DNA of 64,000 nt from Cristatella mucedo (taxonomy: Eukaryota; Bryozoa; Phylactolaemata; Cristatellidae): assembly GCA_009760855.2 (NCBI GenBank), contig WPIO01000033.1:4197001-4261000 (forward strand), given 5' to 3'. Shown here in pieces: positions 25,747 through 36,910 of this stretch. Each line of letters opens with the position of its first letter. Positions within the stretch are counted from its first letter, which is position 1. The translations under genes were made by a program, and so were the position numbers. Below the pieces are notes generated by a model. The model searched no databases. It saw only the letters and a program-made list of their open reading frames with translations, and had not been told where the DNA came from.

Positions 25747-26861
25747 GAGTACCCAAGATCATACACATAAATGAAAGGTGACCCTGTGATCAAGTCAACA
25801 ATGTTGACCCAAACCAGACAAAATAAGTAAATTTCCAACCACTTTAGGAAATCCAAGCAGAAATGTGGTCAGAAAAGGTAGATGCTGAATGAAAAAAACT
25901 AAATGCTACTGTTGCTGATGGCATCAATGCCGAACTCAAATCCTCTGCTACAACATAATGCCACGGCAGCAGTCAGGCTGGTTTTTAAGGCTTTGAAGCC
26001 GTGAATGCACGTTTTCTTGCTCCCACTCTCCATTCTGAATGAGATATGATTATGCTAATTGTGGACCAAAGAAAAAGATACTCTACAGTTTTCAACTAAC
26101 AAACGTGGGAAACAGTAAATTTCAAGGGAATATCAGAACCTAATATAGTGCTCGTAGCAAGTTTATACACAATGGAGATCCGTAGACCTAAATGGAAATT
26201 AAGAGCTTAACAACTTTCACCTGCTTCAGGTTGCAGATCTGCAACTTTTGGCTCGAATCATACACAAACGTACGTTCACACCAAGAAGCAAACTTTTAAT
26301 AAGCTTTTGGAAATACCCGAAACTACATCAGTCTCAACACAGCTAATGCCAAAGATGACCAAATACTTTGCCAGTTTATCCTTTTATGAGCTCACTTGTA
26401 CCGGTTTATCTTGGCTTTAACATCTAAGCCTCACAGGGAGCTCCTCCGAACATTTTAGGAATGGAGGTAACTGCATTCTTGTTCTGAGAGAACCACTAAT
26501 TATCAGGATGAGACATCCTCTCGTGGATGGAATGATCACAGGCTCCCAATTCCGATAGTATACGATTTTTGTTAAAACACTTAGTGCTGCCAAAAGCTTT
26601 CAAACACCTGTCGCCTCATGGCCTTGGCTTGAGTCTGGGGGGGGGCTACTAGACAACTAAGCACTTGTGACATATTTCTCTCAGGTCAGCAGATACAATT
26701 TAAAGCTGCAGTCGCCGTCTAAAACAGTCAGCAAGCCCAATCACCTGCTAACAGCACTGCTCACTTTATGCATTAGGCCTCAGAAATTGAAAGACGTAAC
26801 CTTTAAAATGGGCTGGGCCAGAATATGTCCTTGAGCATCTGCTCAGGCTGACATTTCACGA
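25747..26861. other. Intron sequence, no feature seen
   Basis: AT-rich, no open frame or repeat family recognised. Confidence 0.5.
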
Positions 26862-27605
26862 GCTGACCAAATCAGCTCCACAGTCAAGACTGCCTAATTT
26901 CAACTATGTACCATTGCAAACAAAAACTCGGACTGGCCTCGAAAGGGGTAAGCACATCCAAGTTGGTCTATACATTTGGGTCTTGACCTTAGGTAACTCA
27001 ATAATTGCTGGTCTTCTGGCCTGCAAAATATGGTACTCACAATTGGCATACAACTTTCCAGTTGGGATTTTCCATCGTGAACATCGTAATTGCCACATAA
27101 CACCACTTCTCACCGACCTGCACTAGCTCCCTATCAAGCAGCTCAACGAATTAAAGGTTTTGTCAATCACTTTTAGGTCCCTTCATTCTCCTGCTCTGGC
27201 ATACTTATCCAAACTGTTTCCCAAACTGGCTAGGCATCGTACCACTGCTCTTCTTGACTCAGCTTAGTTGCTTAGCTGCGCAATTAATCAAACTCAAATC
27301 CTTTGAAGACGGTGCCTTAGTTATCATGCTCCCAAAACTTGAAATCACTCCCAGCTGACGTCACGGCATCCCCTGACTTGACCAGATTAAAACAAAGCAG
27401 CAAACCCACTAGCTCCTAACAGCATTTGGTGAGTCCATGTAATTGAATTGTCCTTTAATTGCCTATGCATGCCGACACTGTGCATATTATCACTAACTAA
27501 TTGACATGCTTCCTTCAAAGCATATGCAAAGAACAAAGAAAGAGGTTAGTTCTCTTAAGGTGCTATAAAAATATTTCATCATCATTATAGTTATTAATAT
27601 TATAA
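26862..27605 (+). mobile_element. LINE family A-related fragment (subfamily A')
   Basis: Starts at the equivalent of ATCAGCTCCACAGTCAA. It encodes broken pieces of the ORF2 C-terminus (HREHRNCHITPLLTDLH) and ends with an A'-type 3' UTR and degenerate ATT tail. Heavily mutated. Confidence 0.75.
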
Positions 27606-28135
27606 TTATTACCTGAACACTCCAATATAGCAAGATGATTCAGAAACTAAAACCAATGTAAAATGGCAATTTGAGACTTTTACAAAAGAAACAGTACAAT
27701 AACAAGGCTGGTGTTCCCTATAAATTATGTCAAACAGTCCAAAAAAAGGAAAAAACACAACCGTTAAGAAAGTCAGAAATCAGCAGGAAGGATCTCCACT
27801 TGTCCATTCTAGAATGTATTTTACAAATAAGCGGTTGTTGCTATAAGGAACGAGTAGGACCAAGGGATGCACAATGAATCTACACCTCCTGCTGCAGCGT
27901 CAAATACATTAGCTAGGACATCAAGACACTAAGGTGCATGGCTGCCGAAGGGGTCTGACACCATCTAACCATCTGTCGCAAACTCAGTTAACCTAGCAAA
28001 AAAATGCAACTGATTCAACAGGGGTGGCAACATCGTCACTTTAAGACCGAACCAGAAGCATGGCTTAGCTATGGATAACTCTCTGATCCTAATTTGGCAG
28101 GCTAAAGAACTACTGCTTTAGTACAGATTGCAAAT

Positions 28136-28785
28136 GTAATGTAATGTATCTCCGTCTGTAACTCGACAAAGTCATAAAAACCATGTGGGTGTTATGCAGG
28201 AGAGTTTTGTATAGCACACTGACAGCCTAAGCGGCTTTCGGTACGCATTCGGTAGCCAACAGACTTCGTCTCACGCAACAAAGAGAAAGTGGGAAGTATA
28301 GCAGAGTCAGGAGAGCAGTTGAGGTAGTGAGTAGCATGGAAGTAGCAGCTCAGAACCGCTGAAAAGGATGAGCCATAGTCGGCAGTAGGAGAGTAGTTGT
28401 CATTGTGTAAGGATTGTGGAAGCGAGCTCCACAGCCCAGGACCTGCAGAGCTAAAGCTTTTGTCACCAACGGTCATTAAGCCGAGGAATGGGACAGCTAA
28501 TTTATTGTCCACACAGGACCTGAGGGCGCGAAGAGGCTGAAACTGATGCAGCAGTTCAGCTAGGTACGAAGAGCCAAGCCGTGGCGGGCTTTGTGAGTCA
28601 GCGTAAGAACCTTGCTCTGAATCCGTTGGTCAACCGGCATCCATCCTAGCTCTTTTAGCAAAAGAGACACGTGCTCAAACTTCTGGGACTTAAAGACTAG
28701 CCTTGCAGCCATATTCCTAGTCAACTGCAGTGGCCTAATCGCCTTTTTTTGCAAACACGCTATCAAAGCTACGGTTAATCCTCAA
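28136..28785 (-). mobile_element. LINE family B, 3' fragment
   Basis: Reads minus from the ORF2 C-terminus (MAARLVFKSQKFEHVSLLLK at 28560-28766) through GDKSFSSAGPGLWSSLPQSL to the family 3' end near 28140. A frameshift separates the two coding pieces. 5'-truncated. Confidence 0.85.
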
Positions 28786-29998
28786 TAAGGCTGCTTGATT
28801 GAGCTTAATATAAGAGTATTATATTAAGTGCTGCCTTTACTAAAGGAACCGGGATGGTTCCTGGTCAAACAAAAAATACAGGCAAGCCTTCAAACAACAA
28901 ATACAAGTTAGCCCGTTCACACCGAGCTGAACTACACCCCTGAGTCTGCTTCATGCCCTCTTCATATATCATTACTTTAGCTGTCAATTTATTTTGAAAC
29001 AAGGCCATAGCCAAATTGATCTGCATCTCAGGCTACTGAACATTGTTGCTTGTGCAATGATGCAGATTGTGCTCCTAAAGCCAATCTGGGCTGTCACCCC
29101 ATTTCCAGCTACTATTCTCTATTGCTTGCTATTTAACTCACGGTTTCTGCTAGTTCAGCCACAATTACCCATTTTACTTGCTGCATGGGAAATGCAATAT
29201 TAGCCAACGATTCTGCACAGCAAGCAAGCCACCAAAGCTCTGGTGTTCTATCAAAAATCTAGTGATACAATCACTTGTAGTGGCATGGTGTTTCAGATAA
29301 AGAGACATTGGGTCACACTATATATTATAAAAAAACTTACATCACGAGTTAACACTCATGTTTTGATCACAAATTTCAGGATTTTGAGTATTGTAGCAGT
29401 AATTTAAATAATCAGCTGTACACACCCTATAACATTTGGAGCACTAGTACTGACAGGCAGAAGGACTATTATTGGCAAATACAACTTTTGCATGCAAAGG
29501 GCTATTCAAACGAATGTAACCAATAATTAACTTGATTTTTATTGTTTAATGAAGTAAATTGAGCAAAATATCACAAGTAAAGAATACAGATTTGCACAGT
29601 GCCCAACAAGCTTTGCTTCCCCTCCTAGGTTCTGTAACAGCCCCGAAACGGCAACCTACTGCCATGCAAAGTCTGAAGAAGTAGAAATAAATGGTTACTC
29701 AAGCACTCCACTACAAATCTTGTAGAACTTTTTGTTTAAATATTTCATTATTCTGGTTTGTCTTATTAATGACTTTGTTTTCTGCTTTTGCTTTAGGGCA
29801 AGAGAAATCCTAGATCCAAAAGACAAAACCAAAAAGGTGCCTCATTAGATATGTTTCAAGATTACAGCTCAAGAATGCACATATACCTATACATTCAGGG
29901 AATGTCACGAAATACTAAGATGGGCGAGTCGTGCGGGAGTTATCCTGCAACTGCCCGGACCTAAGTAAAGCAGCTTCTAAACTGCCCGGAGTCATGAC
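28786..29998. other. Intron sequence, no feature seen
   Basis: AT-rich; no gene or repeat family recognised. Confidence 0.5.
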
Positions 29999-30215
29999 AA
30001 CCAAGAACTCCGAGGTTTCGTCATCAGTTTTACTTGTGAGTAGGTACTAGTGGCTAAAGGGATCTGATCTGAGCCTGAGATCTGAGTCTCGTGGCCAGTT
30101 CGAGGAATTAGCAGTGCAGTCTACTTCTTGGCGGTAGATAACTTACTTCTTAGGCAGCCAACCTATTACGAACAGACCCAAAAAGCAACATGGAAGTCAC
30201 CTTCATAGACGCAGA
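29999..30215. repeat. Dispersed repeat C, copy 1
   Basis: Diverged match to 52551-52770, sharing CCAGTTCGAGGAATTAGCAG, CTTCTTGGCG and GAACAGACCCAAAAAGCAAC. Class unknown. Confidence 0.65.
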
Positions 30216-31049
30216 ATCTGCAGCAATACTAACTAATTAAGGTTGCTGTGATACCGAGGTTCTTCAATGCTTCCAGGCCCATACCATGGTAGGGCATGCA
30301 AAACATAGAAGTGAGATTACTCACAATTCTGAAAAACTCTCAAAATGAGAGGATCGACTAGCAGTTTTAACCAATGCAATTTTATGAGCTAGTTCGCCCT
30401 GTCTGCTGGATGGCCAAGCTTAAAACCATGGGGAAAAGGAATGCTTCATGGAATGCTTTATCCCTTAATATCGTGCCATCATTATAACTGCTAAGGCCAT
30501 CAAGCTGATACCTATCATGGGTTTGCAGTATACTATGTGCACATCATTGCAGCTCAAAACATCGAGATCAATAGAAAAGTAAGGCTAGCCAATTTTACTT
30601 AAGCCACGAACATCTCAGAAGGCACTCGGACAATGCATATAACACCAGAAGATTACTAACGTAAGTTCAAGAAAAGTCCCTGTAGCTCCCTCAGACACAC
30701 AGTAGACAACTTCCACAGCTACTACACGGTCCTCAGCTGCCACACAGAGGCGGCAAGTAGAATGGCTGTAACGCAACTGCTAAGCTGCCTCTCCAGATTA
30801 ACCTACAGCTAGCATGCTCAGGGCCAGGTCAAAAAGAGGAGCTACATTCATGTATGTGCACACAGGAAAAATGGCATACTTTCATCGACGTAATAAGCCT
30901 TGGAAGAAAGGCTAAGTGAATGAATGCATCACGATGGCAATTCGCTTGACCAGTACAAACATTCAGACCTAACTAAAAAAAACCGAGCACAAAAAGTAGA
31001 ATAATGCCACGAATTAAAATTAGGAGATATGATGAGAGTATACTCTATG
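30216..31049. other. Intron sequence, no feature seen
   Basis: No coding or repeat signal recognised. Confidence 0.5.
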
Positions 31050-31225
31050 AGCCGACCAAGACGTCCATAGATTTAAGGCGGTTGCTTTCACGACCTTGGT
31101 CCCGAGGTCGTGGGTTCGATTCCTGCGGTGGGCGATTCTTTATCGCCACTGCAAGCGGTGGTGATAGCTGTAAAGGCTCTTCTGTGGCTATACAAAAAGA
31201 GGCTGTTTAATCAGCTAGCATTTTT
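31050..31225 (+). mobile_element. SINE-A copy
   Basis: B-box GTGGGTTCGATTCCTGCGG, body CTGCAAGCGGTGGTGATAGC and end GAGGCTGTTTAATCAGCTAG. The 5' end is altered compared with the 31.9 and 49.0 kb copies. Confidence 0.88.
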
Positions 31226-31318
31226 TTTATAGACTTGTCACCAAATATAAGCAGCTCAACGGAAGAAGAAGCATAATTAAGAAAACTTATTCTAGGCAGT
31301 AAAATGAGCTTGCAAATT

Positions 31319-31437
31319 TAGGGGTAAGGTGCTTGGTTTTCACGACCCGGGTCCTGGGCTCAAACTAGCAGTGGTTGATACTTTATTGACCATTGCAAGC
31401 AGGGTTGATAGCTCTGAAGGCTCTTCTGCTGCTACAC
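31319..31437 (+). mobile_element. SINE-A copy, degenerate
   Basis: Recognisable body (TATTGACCATTGCAAGCAGG, GAAGGCTCTTCTGCTGCTAC) with a decayed B-box. It abuts the Tc1-like element at 31438. Confidence 0.7.
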
Positions 31438-32270
31438 TCAGGCGCACAAATCCTCGAAGTATGGCTACCATTGCTGTGGCTGTAAATTCATTCGGGCACT
31501 AAGAGGATTTTCTACAACGCGAGGCATCCTAAAGTTATGCGAAGCATATAGAAATATTTATTGACAACCCAAAAACAAACACACATGCTGTGGTGCATAT
31601 GCATTTAGTGTGACGTCACCACATCACGCTTTTTTATGACAATGCCACGATTTTGTATGACCTTCCTTGTCTGGTCAGGAATATAGAGGCTCCCACCTTC
31701 TGTGCGGTCTCGTCTACTGTAGCACATTTCACAGGGCCTGCGTTTTACAGAACAGGTTGGCTACTGGTGTAGGCCGAACATTCAGCCTCACCCGGCTGTC
31801 GATATTGCGCCATAGTAATTTTATAGGGTTTAAATCAGGCGACTGGCTGGACCTTGGGCGGTTTGCATAGGGGTGAGCCGTGATGGCACACTAGGTAAGG
31901 CGGTTGCTTTCACGACCTCAGTCCCGAGGTCGTGGGTTCGATTCCTGCAGTGGGCTATTCTTTATCACCACTGCAAGCGGTGGTGATAGCCATAGAGGCT
32001 CTTCTGTCGCTATACAAAAAGAGGCTGTTTAATCAGCTAGGATAGGGTCGTTATTCTGCTGCCAAATGTAATGACCCCGTGCAGAGTACTTGGGCCTTGA
32101 AATCCAACTTGCTTGACCAAGAATGACTTGAGTAAAGTACTCTTTGCGGAATCCTTGTTTGGTGCTGGTGCATTGGCTCAACAAGTTGCCTAATTTGAAC
32201 CGTGTAGAACTTATTTTTGCCCTAGTGTATATACATGAGGCTGTTACATCAGATAACTTTTTACAGCTTC
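31438..32270 (-). mobile_element. Tc1/mariner remnant, split by a SINE
   Basis: On the minus strand it encodes WQQNNDP (32045-32068; the QQDNDPKH catalytic region) and, after the SINE at 31871-32041, QSPDLNPIKLLWRNIDSR (31815-31850; the SPDLNPIE motif). Those are two hallmark blocks of Tc1/mariner DDE transposases. The catalytic Asp of the first block is Asn and the Glu of the second is Lys, so the enzyme is dead even without the stops. A collinear second copy lies at 37985-38565. Terminal inverted repeats were not located. Confidence 0.8.
31871..32041 (+). mobile_element. SINE-A copy inserted in the Tc1 remnant
   Basis: One of the two most complete SINE-A copies. It starts GGGTGAGCCGTGATGGCACA (same start as the 49.0 kb copy), has B-box GTGGGTTCGATTCCTGCAG, and ends GGCTGTTTAATCAGCTAG. 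Internal Pol III promoter boxes are implied by the tRNA origin. Confidence 0.92.
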
Positions 32271-32509
32271 ATTTTTCTTGGAAATTCGTAAGGGTTTTGC
32301 AAGAGCTTGCAGAAAACTAGAATGGAACCCTAATACTAAGAAAGTGCACAGGTTCGGTGAATTTAGCAGAGATAAGTTTGGCCACTGCAGCTACAGCAAG
32401 GCGAGTCCCATGAGACAAACGTATACGACAGACAGTGGCAGCCAACAAAGGAGCCGATATCGGCAATGGCAGAATTTTTAATCTTGCCAAGCATAGAGAC
32501 CTTTATTAC
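32271..32509. other. Intron sequence beside the 32.7 kb exon
   Basis: No separate feature seen between the Tc1 remnant and the donor at 32509. Confidence 0.4.
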
Positions 32510-32796
32510 CTGCTTCCACTCCTCGTACTCGTCCTCGGCACTGATAATCGAATGCGATTCCAAGTTCTTAGCAACAGGGTCGGCTGAAGTTGCACCTGCC
32601 TCAACTGTATCCAACTGCAGCGGGAGCTGCTGCCGCTGCTGAAGCATCGCAGCGCTGCCACTCATCGACCTTGCCAGGGAGCTCCTTTGCCGAAGGGTAG
32701 CAAAGGTTCGGCTGCGCTGGCTCCGGCGCAGAGCGCGGCTGTCTCTGCTGCGCTGGTTTTGCTGCAGAAACAAGCCTGTCGAACCTTTCCTGAGCC
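32510..32796 (-). CDS. ANKS1-like exon: Arg/Ser-rich segment before SAM1
   Basis: This exon has up to 95 codons, ending at CAG|GTAATA in phase 0. Two acceptors serve the same frame: CTGTGATTAG at 32797 (phase 1) and the stronger TTGTTTCTGCAG at 32762 (phase 0). The middle is Arg/Ser-rich (RSRTFATLRQRSSLARSMS), typical of 14-3-3 or basophilic kinase sites. The end is acidic, SAEDEYEEWKQ. Joined to the 14.6 kb exon, EEWKQ runs straight into IATVVSSYG, matching the SEWDEIEKIMSS stretch just upstream of SAM1 in ANKS1A. That match across a 17.9 kb intron is strong support for both exons. Overlapping open frames in this GC-rich stretch are shadows. Confidence 0.75.
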
Positions 32797-33084
32797 CTAA
32801 TCACAGATTGACAGAACGATTCTGAGAAAATGCTGAAGGTGAGAGCACCTATGCAGAGCAATGGACAGAGCAAGTGCACTGAATGCTTCACGTTAAGCAG
32901 CAGTGCACTGACAGCTAACGTCACCAACAAAGTGTTAATTGAACCTGACAGGTGCATCACGTGACCGGACTAGATTGCAAAGCTGCACACTTTATGCACG
33001 TGACACGATGACTGCACGAACGGAAAGTACTGCTCTCCTATTCACCCATCACTTCTGCCAATGTAAGCCAAAGTTGCTGCGTGT

Positions 33085-33235
33085 AGGTCATCTTAGCTCA
33101 GAGGTAAGGTGCTCACACTTCAATAGCCAGATCATTCGATCGAGTCCTGCTGCATGCAATCCCTTAAAGGGGAGCTGCAAACAGGGGAGCACCGCAAAGG
33201 ATATTCTGCTGCTTTACAAACGAAGTTACTGAATC
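33085..33235 (+). mobile_element. Diverged tRNA-derived SINE
   Basis: Head CTTAGCTCAGAGGTAAGGTG, degenerate B-box GATCGAGTCCTGC, and an end (TGCTTTACAAACGAAGTTAC) like SINE-A with substitutions. Confidence 0.65.
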
Positions 33236-33394
33236 AGCCGACCTTTACTTTAACCTTGTATGTAAAATCATGATTGCTCAATCTTTCTCTTCTTCTCTCG
33301 CAGAAAGCTAGCATTGTGTTATGTGCTTTGATACTAATCCAAGAGCTATTTCTGGTTTTGCACAAAAAGATTAGAAATAAATAAACACTATCTG

Positions 33395-33556
33395 ATTTAA
33401 CAGCCTCGTTTGTAGGGCGACAGAAGAGCCTTTACGGCTATCGCTACCGCTTGCAGCAGTGATAAAGAATCACTTACTGCAGGATTCGAACCCACGAGCT
33501 TGGGACCGAGATCGTGAAAAGCAACCGCCTTACCTAGTGTGCCATCACGGCTCGCA
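33395..33556 (-). mobile_element. SINE-A copy
   Basis: Minus-strand copy with start GAGCCGTGATGGCACACTAG, B-box GTGGGTTCGAATCC and end near AACAGCCTC (plus reading). Confidence 0.9.
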
Positions 33557-34957
33557 AAGATTAAGCAGCAGCAGAGATACAAAAAAAATATGCAGCTGGA
33601 CTTTTGGCTAGATTCATAAGCAGTCGTTTTTATAGACAGAAAGAACAATGAACCATGCCATCGTGGGGATGCGACTTCCGAAATGAATGTGAGATTTATG
33701 TCAAGACAGAACACTTACTGCAAAAGCTTGGCATCCAATGGATACAAGTGGGACCTAACAACCAGCTGAAGCAGCATGAAAGCTTAGCATGATGAATAAT
33801 AGGCTAAATAGCATTTAACCACCTTCATATGCAGCACAGCTACGAGTTAATCATAAAAGCAGTGCCATAAGCATACACTGCCAGTATTGGCCATACCAAT
33901 GCCGGTAGGTGTGACTGATCACATATGTCGGTAGTCGGTACATTTGGCTGAAACCTACAGCTGAATATGTGACACAGCCCTCTGATATAGCCCTACGGCT
34001 GGTTATACGAGATTCCAGTCGAAATGGGCGATTTGGCATAACTCCCACTTTTGGTATCATAGTTTGTGGCTTCTCCTCCCAATAAAGAAGACCAGACATA
34101 GTCTTCTTTCCAATTGTTCGATTACCCCTTTTGTGTATGGCACATTAAAAATATGGTCGATGTTTTATATGCTGATTTTTCTTAGCACAAGATCATGCAA
34201 CTAGAAAAATTTCTGATTTCGGTTGGATACATTTCGCTGTGTAAGTCATCAAGCGTCATGTAGCTCTATTTTGCATAATCATGGACATGCACAGAAAAAT
34301 GTATCAAAACGAAGTCAGAATTTTTTCAGGAGTCATTTAAAACAAGCAGAGCTGAACCTGTATTTCAAATTTCATTCCCATATCAATTGTTAGCCGAGTT
34401 ATGGATATTACAAGGCACAAGCCAACACTGGAAATGAAGCTATATAAAATTCACAACAATACACCACAACAAGCTTCACGCATGTATTTCGATCTAGCAA
34501 GGTTCGACAAGTTGGGATACAAGTTGCATATGATGCAGAAATTGGTAAATTTGTCGGTTGTAGATATGCTGCTCCCGGTTTACATTAAGGTTAGCTGCGG
34601 TTTGCATAACCACTTTTGCTTTTATGAGGAAGTCGTCAGAACTTTCGATCCCTTTCGAAAGGAACACTAAACAAATATTTGACTGTCGGCCACATTTTAT
34701 AAGTATTTTCTTGACATCCCCTTTAAAAATATGGTTGACGTTTCATATGCAGATTTTTCCTAGCATAAGATCTTACAAAGATTCCTCAAAAATCATCACG
34801 TGTCATGTCATAATGACAGATGAGAAATCAAAATTGTTAGCAACTGCAGTGAGAGGTTTTGACAGATAAAACAAGGTCAACATTGTAATTTAACTGGCCA
34901 ATAAAGGTACTAGTTGCAGCTTATTACCTATGTCGTAAATGCATCGGCAAACAAAAT
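33557..34957. other. Intron sequence with a diverged direct repeat
   Basis: No gene recognised. Segments at about 34144-34205 and 34720-34815 are direct repeats of one another (see findings). Confidence 0.5.
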
Positions 34958-35110
34958 AAATAAAAATAAATAAATAAAATTCATTTATATAGCGCCACGA
35001 GAAAACTTAATCTCTATTCAGGAGATTCACATATGCCTCGGGGCTCGAGCCCACGACCTCAGTCAGACCTTGGTCGGGGCGAGCACCTTAACCATCTAGA
35101 CCAAACCAGC
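34958..35110 (-). mobile_element. SINE-B copy
   Basis: The minus strand reads a tRNA-like head (CTGGTTTGGTCTAGATGGTT AAGG..., B-box GGGCTCGAGCC), LINE-like tail (GAGATTAAGTTTTCTC) and a TTTA-rich end. Confidence 0.8.
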
Positions 35111-36737
35111 TTGGCGTCGGTCACAAGTCAAAGTGAAGGATAATAAATAAATAGTAAGTGGCAGTGACAAAGCCAATTCGTTGAGGAGTCAAATTTGCTA
35201 AGGGGAGGGAGGAACATTAACCAATCATAGTGGGTGGTTGGGGGCTACGGCTAGCACATTCCTAAGGCATTCCTGATATTGCAGTAAACCAATCCTTTTG
35301 TCTTGCCGGGAGGCAAGCTCTGACAATGATTAAAGGATCACTACTGCCACAGCAACGTGGTGGCAACCAGAACCACTATATATCGATGCAGTTCCGAACT
35401 CTGCTTTCGGCATAAGGCCTTCGATACAGCCAAAGGTACTGTTTCTAAGTGAGGATTAATATTAAAAAAAATGCTACTTGAATGTTTCCGTAGTGAGTGT
35501 CGAAGCATGCGTACCAAGATGCTTCGACAGTGCTCTGACGATACTGGCCAGAAGCATCGGTAATGGGAAAGGAGGGTGCCATGACACGTCAAATGCCAAC
35601 AGACAGGACCATGGCGACTTCGACGAGCCGAGCACACGCGGCAACATATATAGAGCAAAGAAGGTACACAGAACATTTGATCACAATGCTATAGCACATG
35701 ACCAATCAGATGGGGCTTGTTGTAATTCTTGCCATTAAATGTCCCCTTACGAGAAGAGCAAACCATTGTGCTGATTTGGACGAAACCTTTTGGCAAAAAG
35801 CCTTTAATTTACGACGTATTCGTGCAGTTGAAATACAGATTTTACTATACTTGCACTTTGTCCATCAAGTAGGACACGTAGAAAAGCTTCTAGAACAGCT
35901 TCTCCTCTTCCCCTCATCTCAGCACACTAAGCCAGCCCCTTTGCCTCCTCCTGCACTCACTCCTGCCTCTTCTGTCTCGCCAGCCTCATAGAAGCATTGA
36001 CTCGTTTCTTGTAAACCTTGTGAAAATCCTAAACGTAACCGGTTTTGAGCGTACCCTCACGGACACATTTCCACCTGCAATAGGATCTTCTAGAATTCCC
36101 AGGAGCCTTCTAGAATCTTCTGAAACTTCCTGAAATCTTCTCCACCACTCCCAGCAGCTCCATCTCCCCAGCCCGTTTAGAACTTCCTCGAAGTGGTACC
36201 GATCTCTCTAAGTCATTGTAATTCTGTAGAACCACTTAAGCCATTCAGCGCACGAAAAAAAAGGGTTGACATCAAACGTATGCAGTTGAGGCAGCACGAG
36301 TCCAGTAGTTTAATACTAAAGCAAGTTCACTCTGGTACAACTAATGAAGTACATGTAAACAGCCCAAAAAATGCATTCATGAATAATAACCAAGGAAGCT
36401 CGGTGAAAACCCACAAACAATTGACCCATGTAATAACTGTTAGCTTCTAAGCCAAATAAACGCCATGCCTGTATCTGTAGCAAGCCAGCTCCAGACGACA
36501 CACAAGCAGCCTGCGCATGCAAACGTCACAGTGAAAACCACTGGCAACTGAAAATGCATTCACAACCGTTAACACTACATGTTTACCAAGATAAGCCAAT
36601 GTATGTTTCAATCTAGCTAAAAAAAGGAGTACACTCATAAACACAAGCTTCATTACAACAAATGTAAGTACCTGAAAACTATAGACAATAGCACGAATGA
36701 GTTGCTTGACAATAACAGCTAATGAGCAATAGCTTAC
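35111..36737. other. Intron sequence, no gene recognised
   Basis: Several short frames on both strands without domains. Contains the heat-shock-element-like cluster at 36088-36140. Confidence 0.45.
36088..36140. promoter_or_regulatory. Cluster of heat-shock-element-like pentamers
   Basis: TTCTAGAA occurs twice exactly 20 bp apart (36088 and 36108). The second extends to TTCTAGAATCTTC, a canonical alternating nTTCn/nGAAn trimer. TTCCTGAA follows at 36127. Known: HSF trimers bind such arrays. No heat-shock gene is visible nearby, so function is inference. Confidence 0.4.
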
Positions 36738-36851
36738 TTGCGCGGCGTGCACTGCCGATACTCGCTCGAAGCCCAGAAATGACAACCACACAGTAGGAAT
36801 CAGGACAGAGCTTATCAGGTCATGTGCTGACGAAGCCCTCTTAGCAGCTTC
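36738..36851 (-). CDS. Probable ANKS1-like exon: Ser-rich linker segment
   Basis: The frame is open for 38 codons between a pyrimidine-rich acceptor ending CTGATAG and the donor CAA|GTAAGC. The peptide contains AKRASSAHDLISSVLIPT, which resembles by position and pattern the LSKSDSDLLTCSPT stretch upstream of the SAM domains in vertebrate ANKS1A. An Arg-Ala-Ser-Ser sequence is a plausible basophilic kinase site. With the GATAG acceptor the exon enters in phase 0, which does not match the 50.7 kb exon (phase 1 out). An AAG acceptor four bases further in gives phase 1 and would match, so either that site is used or a further exon intervenes. It leaves in phase 0, matching the inner acceptor of the 32.7 kb exon. 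The remaining residues are hydrophobic and not recognised. Confidence 0.55.
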
Positions 36852-36910
36852 CTATCAGTAGAATAAGAAATTTATCACAGGCCCTCCAAGCTGCTAGCCC
36901 GATCGAACAA

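Noticed and set aside
31050-32041. Functional tRNA genes (intact B-boxes at several places)
   Set aside because: Each head is followed by the same SINE body and tail and lacks a foldable anticodon arm and acceptor stem, so these are SINEs.
36447-36737. Continuation of the 36.8 kb minus frame past its donor as a hydrophobic stretch
   Set aside because: The Leu/Val/Phe-rich translation is what T-rich intron sequence gives. The GTAAGC donor is good and the frame beyond it resembles no family.
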